Below are positions 13,609 to 21,460 of a DNA stretch of 21,460 nt, one piece after another (position 1 is the stretch's first letter; each line of letters begins with the position of its first letter). Below the pieces are notes generated by a model, which saw nothing but the letters and a program-made list of their open reading frames with translations, did no database searches and was not told the DNA's origin. A program made the translations under genes and the position numbers. Source of the DNA: CAMCQY01 sp044370415 (lineage in GTDB: Bacteria > Planctomycetota > Planctomycetia > Pirellulales > UBA1268); assembly GCA_044370415.1 (NCBI GenBank), contig JBILVO010000058.1, forward strand, positions 1 to 21,460, in the 5' to 3' direction.

Positions 13609-16178
13609 GGCTGCTCCCCTCCCCTGCCCCGGAAGATCCCGCTGGCCACGAATGCGTGCAGGAGATCGCGGACGCGATAGCCGTCGGCGGCGCAGGCGTC
13701 GAGGATCGCCTCGATGTCGCGGCGGTCTGAAAACCGCACCGGACCGCCGGTGGCGTAGGCCGTGAACTGGTGCAGCAGGTTGCGGGCCAGCTGCCGCGAG
13801 GAACCGGCGAGCAGGGCTTTCAGTGAGCGTATGTCGGCAAACGAGCCGCCGTCGGGCAGGCTGCCGCGCGGGTCGACCGGATGCGCGAGCCGATAGGAAA
13901 AATCGTGGCCGGCCCGGTCGATGCCGGTGACTGGCTCCCCCTCCTCGAGGCCGCGATAGCGGTCCCGCCAGCCGCCGCAGATGTCGAAGTTTTCCAGCGC
14001 GAAGCCGACCGGATCGAAGAGCGCGTGGCAGGAGGCGCACGACGAGTCCTTCGTGTGGAGCGCGAGCAGGTCGCGGATCGTTTTCGCGCCGCGGATGTCG
14101 GGCTCGACCGCCGGCACGCTCTCGGGCGGCTTGGGCGGCGGCTGGCCGAGGAGCCGCGTCATCACCCAGGCGCCGCGGACCACCGGCGACGTGTTTGTGC
14201 CGTTGGCCGTCACCTTCTGGATCGCGGCCTGCGTGAGCAATCCGCCGAGCGGGCTGCCCGGCGGCACGGGCACCGTGCGGACGGCGTGGCCGGAGAGCGG
14301 CTCGAGACGATAGTGCCGGGCGAGCCGGTCGTTGGCGAACAGGAAATCGCTGTCGACGATCGCCGTCGCCGGCATGTTGTCGCGGACGAGCGCGGTCACG
14401 AACGCGCGGGTTTCCCTGGCCATGCTCTCGACGAGGTAGTCGTCGAAGCGGTATTCGGGATAGAGGCGGATGTCGGGCTCGTCACGGCGGATGTGTCGCA
14501 GGTCGAGCCAGTAGTCGGTGAAGTTCGTGACGAACCGCTCGAACCGCGGGTCGTCGACGAGCCGGTCGACCTCCGCGCGGAGCACGTCGGGACGTGCGAG
14601 GTCGCCCAGCGTGGCCTTGGCGAGCAGGCCTGGGTCGGGACGGGTGTCCCAGAGGAAGTAGGAAAGCCGCTGGGCCAGCGGCACGAGGTCCCGGGGGCCG
14701 CGCGGGTCGTCGAGGTAGAGAAACTCCGGCGAGCAGAGCACTGCCCGGTAGCCGGCCAGGACCGCCCGCGTGAACCCGGTGCCGGCCCGGATCCTGGCCA
14801 GCGTGAGCGTTTCATAGGCCGCCAGGTCTTCCTCGGGCAGCGGCTTGACGAGCGCCGCCCTGGCGAACCGACGCAGGAGCCTTCGGGCCTCGGCCTCGGG
14901 GTCACCGGCAAGCACCTCGACGGCGGGAGATGCCCCGGCCGGTGCGGCCCGGAACGGCAGGTCGCCGAAGAGCGCCTGATGGGACTCCGGCGGCCAGACG
15001 TCGGGCGGCAGCGGGCCGGTGATCTCGAGCGAGCGCACCGCGATGCCCGGATGGCCGCCCGGCGGCAGCGGCGGAAACCGGTAGGTCGGCCCGCCGCCGT
15101 CGACGTTTCGCGCCAGCGGCACCGCGAGGCCCAGCAGGCTGTATTCGATCGTCTGCCCCTTCTTCAGGAGCACGGTTGTCTCGTAGTCGTCCCCCGCGGC
15201 CGTGATGTCGAAGATTCCGCCGACGGCCTGGACGTCGCCCGAGACGTCGGGGCCCGAGGGGGCGCGGGCCCGGAACGTCATCGACACGGGCCACGGCGCC
15301 GGCACGAGCACGAAGTTTTCCACCTGGTGCACGGCCCGGGCGTGGAATCGCACGCGGTACAGCCCGGCCCGCTTCGCCACGAACCCCCGCGGGTAGCCGT
15401 GGTAGGGCCAGTAGGCCGAACGGAAGATCGCGCACTCGATCGCGGTGTCGTTGGCCTCGGGCTTGTCGACCTTCTGCGATCCCTTCGCGAAGAACTGCGC
15501 CTGCGGCTCGCCGAACGCCTGGCCGCCGAAGAGCGCCGTGGACACGGCCGTGAACGTGTCGGGCGGCTGCGGTGCCGCAGTCTCCGCGACCGCGGCGGTG
15601 AGGGCGGCCTCGGCGGCGTCGAGCGCTGCCTCCAGTTGGATCCGCGAGAAGTCGAGCCCCTCGGCCGACTTGTTGAAGCCGTCGCGGGTGCGGTCCTCCG
15701 GCAGCCGGTCGCCGATGTCGAGGTGCGGCAGGTGGAGCACGTCGCGGAGCGTGTGCTCGTATTCGTGGCGGTTGAGCCGGCGGAGCGGCACGCGGCCGTT
15801 GGCCGCCACGTCGGATCGGTCGGCCTGCTCGACGACCGCCGCGAGGGCGGCGACGAGCGCGGCCCGCGCGTCATCCGCCAGGGCGCCGGCCTCGGGGGGC
15901 ATCTGCCGCTTCGCCACCCGGTCGTGCATGAGGGCGAACGTCTCGCGGACCACCGGGTCGGAAAGGTCGGTGCCCAGCGCGGGAATGGAGAGCGTGCCGG
16001 CGGCTGTGTCGGCGTCGTGGCAGTCGAGGCAGGATGATGCGAGGTGCGAGAGCACGTGCGCGGCTGCCACCGAGGGCACGACGGGATCGGCGGCCCGCAC
16101 GCGCCATGCATCGGCGAGGCACGCGGCCAGCGCCGCCGCCGACACCATCAGGCGTTGCCGAGTCCCGATGCGGTTCAC
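13605..16178 (-). CDS. DUF1587/1595/1592/1588/1585 haem-binding planctomycete protein
   Basis: An 857-residue exported protein starting at GTG (16176-16178). A signal peptide covers about residues 1-30. Residues 38-120 form a small cytochrome-c-like domain with CLDCH at 50-54 and a RQMPP motif at 91-95 that may supply the methionine ligand. DUF1587 lies at about 130-193 (LRRLNRHEYEHTLRDVL). A beta-sandwich-like region (about 205-420) follows, then DUF1595/DUF1592 (about 430-630; CSPEFLYL, LAQRLSYFLWDTRPD), DUF1588 (about 640-735, with a second CASCH at 714-718) and DUF1585 (about 774-848; LARNLLHQFTAYATGG). The start is fixed by GGAGG 7 bases upstream and the GTGA overlap with the IclR stop codon. 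It overlaps DUF1552 by ATGA at its end. Its exact biochemical role is unknown; a redox function in the cell envelope is inferred. Confidence 0.9.
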   Translation of the reverse strand: MNRIGTRQRLMVSAAALAACLADAWRVRAADPVVPSVAAAHVLSHLASSCLDCHDADTAAGTLSIPALGTDLSDPVVRETFALMHDRVAKRQMPPEAGALADDARAALVAALAAVVEQADRSDVAANGRVPLRRLNRHEYEHTLRDVLHLPHLDIGDRLPEDRTRDGFNKSAEGLDFSRIQLEAALDAAEAALTAAVAETAAPQPPDTFTAVSTALFGGQAFGEPQAQFFAKGSQKVDKPEANDTAIECAIFRSAYWPYHGYPRGFVAKRAGLYRVRFHARAVHQVENFVLVPAPWPVSMTFRARAPSGPDVSGDVQAVGGIFDITAAGDDYETTVLLKKGQTIEYSLLGLAVPLARNVDGGGPTYRFPPLPPGGHPGIAVRSLEITGPLPPDVWPPESHQALFGDLPFRAAPAGASPAVEVLAGDPEAEARRLLRRFARAALVKPLPEEDLAAYETLTLARIRAGTGFTRAVLAGYRAVLCSPEFLYLDDPRGPRDLVPLAQRLSYFLWDTRPDPGLLAKATLGDLARPDVLRAEVDRLVDDPRFERFVTNFTDYWLDLRHIRRDEPDIRLYPEYRFDDYLVESMARETRAFVTALVRDNMPATAIVDSDFLFANDRLARHYRLEPLSGHAVRTVPVPPGSPLGGLLTQAAIQKVTANGTNTSPVVRGAWVMTRLLGQPPPKPPESVPAVEPDIRGAKTIRDLLALHTKDSSCASCHALFDPVGFALENFDICGGWRDRYRGLEEGEPVTGIDRAGHDFSYRLAHPVDPRGSLPDGGSFADIRSLKALLAGSSRQLARNLLHQFTAYATGGPVRFSDRRDIEAILDACAADGYRVRDLLHAFVASGIFRGRGGEQP

Positions 16179-17020
16179 CGCAGGACCTCCGTCACCATGT
16201 CGGCTGCGCGGATCACGGCGAGCGCGAGCCGCGCGCCGTCGGCCTCCGTCAATCGCGGTGCGATCGCGGTGATCCAAAGCGCAGCGAGCGGCCGGTCGTT
16301 GGCGTCGAGGATCGGGGCGCCGAGGCAGTGGAGCCCGTTCATCGTCTCGCCGAGGTCGAGCGCGTAGCCTCGTTGCCTCACGATCTGCAGGTGGTCGACG
16401 AAGGCCCGGCGGGAGGTGATCGTGGCGGCCGTGACCGCCCGGAAGGGATAGTCGGCGAGCAACGCGTCGAGTTCCTGCGGGGGGAGCCAGGCGAGCATCA
16501 CCTTGCCCGGGGCCGCGGCGTGGAGCGGTCCCATCGTGCCCGCCTCGACGTAGCACTTGAAGGGCTGCGTGCCGATGACGCGGTCGAGCACGAGGCAGCT
16601 GAACCCCGCGCGGACGCCGACATGGGCCGACTCGCCGGTGGCATCCCGCAGCCAGCGCATCGGCTCGTAGGCCAGTTGCACGAGGCTGCGCTCGTCGCGT
16701 TTCGGTTGCGACATCGCCAGCATCCTGCGGGTGAGCACGAGGCGACGGCCCGGCTCCTGCAGTTGGACGTAGCCGTGGGCGAGCAGCGCCCGAGTGAGAC
16801 GGAAGACAAGGTTCGCCGTGACGCCCAGACCGTCCTTGATCTCCTGCCGCGTCACGCCCTCGGGATGGGCGCTGATGAACTCGAGCACGGCCAGCGCCCG
16901 GTCGAGGGCGGGCGTCTGATGGCCCGAGTCGCGGACGACGACGGTCTGACCGGCCGACGGCAGCGACGGCTGGAGCGGCGGGCGGGGCGCGGACGGAGAT
17001 TTGCGGCGGGCTTGCTTCAT
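16175..17020 (-). CDS. IclR-family transcriptional regulator
   Basis: A 281-residue protein. A basic, Pro-rich leader (1-35) precedes the winged helix-turn-helix at about 36-95 (ALDRALAVLEFISAHPEGVTRQEIKDGLGVTANLVFRLTRALLAHGYV, read in parts). The IclR effector-binding domain follows (about 115-281) with characteristic stretches: GPLHAAAPGKVMLA, YALDLGETMNGLHCLGAPI and AALWITAIAPRL. Such dimers bind promoter DNA and release or bind it with a small ligand, often an aromatic or sugar-derived acid. The ATG at 17018-17020 is chosen as the first ATG; a GTG 48 bases up is possible and neither has a clear Shine-Dalgarno. It sits between DUF1501 (75-base gap) and the haem protein (GTGA overlap), so it is transcribed with the genes it may control. 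Confidence 0.9.
   Translation of the reverse strand: MKQARRKSPSAPRPPLQPSLPSAGQTVVVRDSGHQTPALDRALAVLEFISAHPEGVTRQEIKDGLGVTANLVFRLTRALLAHGYVQLQEPGRRLVLTRRMLAMSQPKRDERSLVQLAYEPMRWLRDATGESAHVGVRAGFSCLVLDRVIGTQPFKCYVEAGTMGPLHAAAPGKVMLAWLPPQELDALLADYPFRAVTAATITSRRAFVDHLQIVRQRGYALDLGETMNGLHCLGAPILDANDRPLAALWITAIAPRLTEADGARLALAVIRAADMVTEVLR
16186..16190 (-). promoter_or_regulatory. ribosome binding site deciding the GTG start of the haem protein
   Basis: GGAGG lies within the last codons of the IclR gene, 7 bases before the GTG at 16176-16178. It supports a GTGA start/stop overlap. Confidence 0.75.
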
Positions 17021-17095
17021 GGGTGGGGATTCGCTGCCTGGGAAGAAGCTCTGGCTTGCGAGAAGCACTGTCTCGGCAAGGAGTGACGCGGACGG

Positions 17096-18487
17096 TCAGG
17101 CGACGACCGGGCCGATGATCCGGCCGTGGACGTCGGTGAGGCGGAAGTCGCGGCCGGAATGACGGTAAGTGAGCTGCCGGTGATCGATGCCGAGGAGATG
17201 GAGCACGGTGGCGTGGATGTCGTGGATGTCGACCGCCCCCTCGACCGGAAAGTAGCCGTAGTCGTCGAGCCGGCCATGGGTCGTGCCCCCCTTCACGCCG
17301 CCGCCCGCCATCCAGATCGTGAAGCCCCAGGGATGGTGGTCGCGGCCTGGCGCGGCGCCGGCCTCGGTGTTGGGCGTGCGGCCGAACTCGGTGGCGAAGA
17401 CCACGAGCGTGGCATCGAGCATCCCACGGGCCTTGAGGTCGGCGAGGAGGGCGCCGATCGGCTGGTCGACGGTGAGCGCGTGCCGGGCGTGGTCCTTCTC
17501 GAGGTTGCCGTGCTGGTCCCAGCCGTCCTTCACGATCTCGATGAACCGCACGCCGCGCTCGAGGAGCCGCCGGGCCGTGAGGCAATGGCGGCCGAAGGCC
17601 TCCGTCTGCGTGTCGCCACCGCCGATACCGTAGGCGGCGAGCGTGGCCGCCGATTCCCCGCCGAGATCGGTCGCCTGCGGCACCGAATCCTGCATGGCGT
17701 GCGCCTGCGCGTGGTTGGCGATGGCCGTCTCGATGACGCGGTCGTCGTGCGTGGCACCGAGGAAGAGTCCGTCGAGCTGGCGGACGGCACGCAGCTTGTT
17801 GTCCTGCAACTGCCGCGCGGCCTCGCGGGGCGCGAGGTCGGGCAGCGGCTCCGCACCGCTGCCGAAGAACTGAGACGCCTGGAACGAGGGGGGCAGGAAC
17901 CCGTTGGTGCGGCACTGCCGCTTCCGCGAGCCCATCACCACGAAGCCCGGCAGGTTGGCGGCATCGCTCCCGAGGCCATAGTTGGTCCAGGCCCCGACAC
18001 TGGGAAATCCCTGCAACAGCGAGCCCGAGTGCAGAAATCCTATGGCACTCTCGTGGTCTGGCGAAGGGCCCGTGACCGCGTGGAGAAAGGCGATGTCGTC
18101 GGCACAGCCGCCGATGTGCGGAAAGAGGTCACTCACCATCTTGCCGCACGTGCCGTGCGGCCGGAACTTCCACGGGCTCTGCAGGATGTTTGGCGTGGTG
18201 CGGCCGGTGATGTCTTCCTTCTTGCCGGGCAGCTTCAGCGGCTGCCCGTTCTCCGCGACGAGCCGCGGCTTGTGGTCGAAGCTGTCGATGTGCGAGAGAC
18301 CGCCGTCCATGAAGAACCAGACCACACGCTCCGCCTTCACGGGCGCCCGCGGCGCGACGAGACTCACGTCCGCGGCGAAACTCCGGTCGGCCAACAGCCC
18401 GTTGAAGGCCAGCCAACCAAACCCGAGCGAGCTCTGTTCGAGGAAGCGGCGGCGCTCAGGCAAGCGGCGGCGCGTGTCAGCGGACAT
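17096..18487 (-). CDS. DUF1501 family Tat-exported sulfatase-like protein
   Basis: A 463-residue protein. The N-terminus has a twin-arginine-type signal (ERRRFLEQSSLGFGWLAFNG) with cleavage near residue 38. The mature part is DUF1501: FFMDGGLSHIDSFDHKP (58-74), DGWDQHGN (321-328), FATEFGRTPN (364-373) and GRDHHPWG (381-388). These Asp/His/Glu clusters match the metal-site layout of the alkaline phosphatase/sulfatase superfamily, but the family's substrate is not known. DUF1501 genes usually follow a PSD1/DUF1549-DUF1553 gene, as here. The ATG at 18485-18487 has AAGGAG 7 bases upstream and overlaps the upstream gene by 11 bases, so the two are probably translationally coupled. A longer reading from 18580 merely translates the upstream gene out of frame. 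Confidence 0.92.
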   Translation of the reverse strand: MSADTRRRLPERRRFLEQSSLGFGWLAFNGLLADRSFAADVSLVAPRAPVKAERVVWFFMDGGLSHIDSFDHKPRLVAENGQPLKLPGKKEDITGRTTPNILQSPWKFRPHGTCGKMVSDLFPHIGGCADDIAFLHAVTGPSPDHESAIGFLHSGSLLQGFPSVGAWTNYGLGSDAANLPGFVVMGSRKRQCRTNGFLPPSFQASQFFGSGAEPLPDLAPREAARQLQDNKLRAVRQLDGLFLGATHDDRVIETAIANHAQAHAMQDSVPQATDLGGESAATLAAYGIGGGDTQTEAFGRHCLTARRLLERGVRFIEIVKDGWDQHGNLEKDHARHALTVDQPIGALLADLKARGMLDATLVVFATEFGRTPNTEAGAAPGRDHHPWGFTIWMAGGGVKGGTTHGRLDDYGYFPVEGAVDIHDIHATVLHLLGIDHRQLTYRHSGRDFRLTDVHGRIIGPVVA

Positions 18488-21460
18488 ACAAAAACTCCTT
18501 CGCATTGAAGAGCACGTGGCAGATGTCGGCCCAGAGCCGCGGATCGCTCGCCAGCGCCGCGTCTTCGAGCGTGTAGGCATCGGCCTGACTCTCGAGGAAT
18601 GCCATCAAGGTGTCGATCTCCTCTGGCGCGGGCTCACGGCCGAGGGCCTCGCAGAACAGTCGGGAGAGCCGGCGGTCGAGCGACATGCCCTGAGACGCGG
18701 CGATCGTTCGTTCGGCCCACGCCTTCGCCTGCGCGTGCACGAACGCATTGTTGAGCAGCAACAGCGACTGCCCCGGCACGTTCGTCGCCTCCCGCACGCC
18801 CACCGTGCGGGCGGCCTCGGGCGCGTCGAACATCACCATCATGTGGTCCTGCCCCTCGCGCTTGCGGTACTGGTAGACGCCGCGGCGGCGGTTCGCCGGA
18901 CCGCCGCCGTTGCCGCGATCGGGCGGGCCCGTGTAGCCCTCGAGCGACCGGTCGAGCTGGCCCGACACGAAGAGCAGGCAGTCCCGCACGGTCTCGGCCC
19001 GCAGCCGTTGCAACGGCATGTGGGAGAGGAGCCGGTTGGCGGGGTCGATCGCCTCGGCGCCGGGCGGCGGCACGCTCGTAGTCCGATAGGCCTGCGTAGC
19101 GACGATCTCGCGAATCAGCTGCTTGACTGACCAGCCCTCGGCGACGAACCGGGCGGCGAGGTGGTCGAGCAGTTCGGGGTGGCTCGGGGCTTCGCCCGTG
19201 GCGCCGAAGTTGTCGACGGTGGCGACGATGCCGCGGCCGAAGAGCCAGCTCCAGACGCGGTTGACGAACACCCGAGCGGTGAGTGGGTTGTCGGCGGCTG
19301 TGATTCGCGACGCGAGAAACAGCCGGGCCGGCATGTCGCCGGAACGACCGGCGTCATGGTCGAGCACCTCGAGATAGCGGCGCGGCACGGTCTCGCCGGG
19401 CTGCGACGGCTGCCCGCGCCGCTGCACCGCGGCGTCGAAGCCCGGGCCCTCGGCTGCCACCGCGGCCGCCCGCCGGAACGTCGGGATTCCCTCCTCGACC
19501 TGCCGGTATTCGTTGACGACGAGGGGAATCCAGTCGCCCAGTTCCGCCGTCCAGTTCCGCAGGATGCCGCTCGCGAGCAGCCAGTTGAGCAGGTCGGCCT
19601 GCAGGGTCGTGGCCCGCCCCTGCCGCAAGGCGTCGATCGCGTCGGTGCACACGCGAGCCCACCGCGCCGCGATCGCCGGCGGCGCGACCGCACCGTCCTC
19701 GGCGGGGCTGTCAGCGACGAGGCCCTCTTCCACGAGCAGGAGCGGCAGCCGCAGTTCGTCCTCGGGCGGCTGCGGCCCGTCGTGGGCGACAATGCGATCG
19801 ACGGCGAACCAGGAGCGGCCTGTGCGGTCCGACTTCAGGATGTTGAAAAACCGGCCGTCCCCTTCGGACCGGCGGAAGTGGGCCACGTCGTCCTTGGTAA
19901 GGATTTCGAGGTACGATCGGCCTCCCTGCCAGGTGGCCTGATGGCCGACCGGCACGGTCAGCCAGGCCGGAAACCGCTTGTCGAAATGCCGTACCTTCGC
20001 GGCGTGGGCGATGTTCTCCATCTGCTGGAAATTGTGCTGGATGAGCCGCACCTGGGCGGCATCGCCGCCGGCGCCGCGGAGGCTGATGAACTTCGTGTCG
20101 AGCGGAAAGTCGGCGGAGCGGACGATCGCCCCGTGCTTTCGCGAGAGCCGGTCGCAGCAGAGGCCGGGTGGCACGAACCGCTCGACCACCGCGTTGCCGG
20201 AGGCGGCGAACGCCACGTCGCCGGAGGCCGCGTGGATCGTGTCTGGCAGCACGCCGCTCGTATGCCAGCCGGCGGGCGATCCCGAAAAGTCGGCGAGCGT
20301 GCGGAACCCCGTCGCATTGCGACGCGCCCGGGCCGCCGCCTCGCCTCGCAGCTCCGATGCCGCGGCAGCGAATGCCGCCGCGAACGGCACGTCGCCGCCG
20401 GCCGCCGCGGCCCGCGCTTTCCACAGCGGATGCAGCATATCCTCCGGCGGGACCTGCGGGCGGCCGAGCAGTGCCGCGATCCGGGCATGTGCGCGGCCGG
20501 CAGGGCCCGCTGCGTTCGCGGACGGACCGCCGACGAGCTGGCTGGCGAGCGCCGCCGACGCGTGGGCGATGTCGTCGGCCCACTGGTCGGCCAGGGCCGA
20601 CGTGATCTCCCGCTTGAGCTCCGCGAGCCGGGCGACACCCGACCGCCTCATCGCATCGTCGTCGATGATTCCCTGTGTCTGCCGCGAACTGGCCAGAATC
20701 CCGAAGAGACCGTAGTAATCCCGCGTGGAGATGGCGTCGAACTTGTGGTCATGGCAGCGGGCGCAGGCGATCGTGAGTCCCTGAAACGCCTTGCCGAGCG
20801 TGTCGATCTGGTTCTCGATCATCTGCGCCTCTTCCAGCGCGACGTCGGTGGCCGTGGACGAGATCTCCATCACCCGCAGGCTGCCGGTGCCGAGGAGAGC
20901 CTCGTTGATCCTGAGCACGGGATTGTGTCGGGCCGGCAGAAGATCGCCGGCCAGGTGCTCGGCGATGAACTGATCGTAGGGCACGTCGGCGTTGAGCGCC
21001 CGGATGACGTAATCGCGATACCGCCAGGCTTCGGGGATCGGATAATCGCGGACATAGCCGCCGGTCTCGCCAAACCGCATCAGGTCGAGCCAGTATTCGG
21101 CCCAGTGCTCACCGAACGCCGGGCTGCGAAGCAGGTCGTCGACGAGCCTGGCGTAGGCATCGCGGTCCGGATCGTTGACGAACGCCTCGATTTCCTCGGG
21201 CGTGGGTGGCAGGCCCACGAGCGCGATCTTGAGTCGGCGGATGAGCGTGGGGCGGTCGGCCGGCGGCGCGGGCTCGAGCCCGCGGGCGAGTATTGTGTCG
21301 AGCAGAAACCGGTCGATCGGCTGGGCGAGCCACACTCGATGCGGTGAGTCGGGCGGAAGCGGCACCTCCGGAATGGGCACCGTGGCGACCGGCTGCCACG
21401 CCCAGTGCGTCCGCCGCGCGGCAAGCTTTGCCGCCCATGCCTCGGCGCTTGCCTCCTGCG
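18477..21460 (-). CDS. PSD1 / DUF1549-DUF1553 planctomycete cytochrome protein, N-terminus outside window
   Basis: At least 993 codons, open to the right edge. The visible sequence begins in the linker before DUF1549 (THWAWQPVATVP, then PIDRFLL). DUF1549 follows with LIRRLKIALVGLPPTPEEIE, HWAEYWLDLMRFGETGG and CARCHDHKFD; the CxxCH (20751-20765) could bind haem c. A long central region, roughly 19500-20600, looks like a beta-rich domain (WHTSGVLPD, FPAWLTVPVG). DUF1553 ends the protein (NPLTARVFVNRVWSWLFGRGIV, SHPELLDHLA, RTTSVPP, LFNAKEFLYVR). Relatives carry a signal peptide and a PSCyt1 haem domain before this point, which would lie outside the window. It is the first visible gene of the right operon and overlaps DUF1501 by 11 bases. 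An envelope location and a redox-linked role in polymer breakdown are inferred from family context. Confidence 0.93.
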   Translation of the reverse strand, partial: QEASAEAWAAKLAARRTHWAWQPVATVPIPEVPLPPDSPHRVWLAQPIDRFLLDTILARGLEPAPPADRPTLIRRLKIALVGLPPTPEEIEAFVNDPDRDAYARLVDDLLRSPAFGEHWAEYWLDLMRFGETGGYVRDYPIPEAWRYRDYVIRALNADVPYDQFIAEHLAGDLLPARHNPVLRINEALLGTGSLRVMEISSTATDVALEEAQMIENQIDTLGKAFQGLTIACARCHDHKFDAISTRDYYGLFGILASSRQTQGIIDDDAMRRSGVARLAELKREITSALADQWADDIAHASAALASQLVGGPSANAAGPAGRAHARIAALLGRPQVPPEDMLHPLWKARAAAAGGDVPFAAAFAAAASELRGEAAARARRNATGFRTLADFSGSPAGWHTSGVLPDTIHAASGDVAFAASGNAVVERFVPPGLCCDRLSRKHGAIVRSADFPLDTKFISLRGAGGDAAQVRLIQHNFQQMENIAHAAKVRHFDKRFPAWLTVPVGHQATWQGGRSYLEILTKDDVAHFRRSEGDGRFFNILKSDRTGRSWFAVDRIVAHDGPQPPEDELRLPLLLVEEGLVADSPAEDGAVAPPAIAARWARVCTDAIDALRQGRATTLQADLLNWLLASGILRNWTAELGDWIPLVVNEYRQVEEGIPTFRRAAAVAAEGPGFDAAVQRRGQPSQPGETVPRRYLEVLDHDAGRSGDMPARLFLASRITAADNPLTARVFVNRVWSWLFGRGIVATVDNFGATGEAPSHPELLDHLAARFVAEGWSVKQLIREIVATQAYRTTSVPPPGAEAIDPANRLLSHMPLQRLRAETVRDCLLFVSGQLDRSLEGYTGPPDRGNGGGPANRRRGVYQYRKREGQDHMMVMFDAPEAARTVGVREATNVPGQSLLLLNNAFVHAQAKAWAERTIAASQGMSLDRRLSRLFCEALGREPAPEEIDTLMAFLESQADAYTLEDAALASDPRLWADICHVLFNAKEFLYVR
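18495..18500 (-). promoter_or_regulatory. ribosome binding site for DUF1501 within the PSD1 gene end
   Basis: AAGGAG on the minus strand, 7 bases from the ATG at 18485-18487. It fixes the DUF1501 start and the 11-base overlap with the PSD1 gene. Confidence 0.75.

Noticed and set aside
13881..16037. Long plus-strand open frame opposite the haem protein gene (718 residues).
   Set aside because: Low-complexity Arg/Val/Gly/His-rich translation without motifs. The minus-strand gene has CxxCH motifs, recognised domains and coupled starts.
21378..21380. GTG at 21378-21380 as the start of the PSD1 protein.
   Set aside because: The frame remains open to the edge and encodes THWAWQPVAT, typical linker sequence ahead of DUF1549, so the true start is outside the window.

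Overview
The window looks like chromosomal DNA of a high-GC planctomycete (Planctomycetota, probably Pirellulales-like). The basis is a set of families almost confined to, or greatly expanded in, that phylum: a PSD1/DUF1549-DUF1553 cytochrome-like protein, DUF1501 and DUF1552 Tat-exported proteins, a DUF1587/1592/1588/1585 protein with CxxCH haem motifs, DUF3467, and an M50 peptidase fused to an HlyD adaptor. No tRNA, rRNA, CRISPR array, transposase or phage gene was seen, and no gene-free stretch exceeds 300 bases.

Left module (1-6043, all minus strand; transcription runs right to left): DUF3467 protein, a GAF-HlyD membrane adaptor, a signal-peptide-bearing HlyD/RND-type adaptor, a PqqD-like/M50 peptidase/HlyD fusion, then the first 20 codons of a DUF433 protein that leaves the window. 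Three adaptor proteins in a row, one carrying an intramembrane-protease domain and one carrying GAF sensor domains, suggest an envelope export or processing machine. No ATPase, RND pump or TolC-like channel is present here. This is the best candidate for a poorly described system.

Middle region (6044-12198): single genes with varied orientation. They are a polytopic membrane protein (minus), a 112-residue exported protein (plus), an exported TPR protein (minus), an internally duplicated ABC-2-type permease without an adjacent ATPase (plus), and an exported DUF4410-like protein (plus). The gaps hold hairpins and short tandem repeats.

Right module (12292-21460, all minus strand): a five-gene, tightly packed probable operon. 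In transcription order it holds a PSD1/DUF1549-DUF1553 protein (N-terminus outside the window), DUF1501, an IclR-family regulator, the DUF1587/1592/1588/1585 haem protein, and DUF1552. Junctions include an 11-base overlap, a 75-base gap, a GTGA overlap and an ATGA overlap. The IclR gene is therefore embedded in the operon. Two cytochrome-like/exported-partner pairs and one regulator probably serve one substrate-triggered function, which the sequence does not identify.

A recurrent feature is short tandem duplication (11-17 bp periods, unrelated units) in six of the noncoding gaps. All protein family calls come from reading translated sequence; no database search was run.
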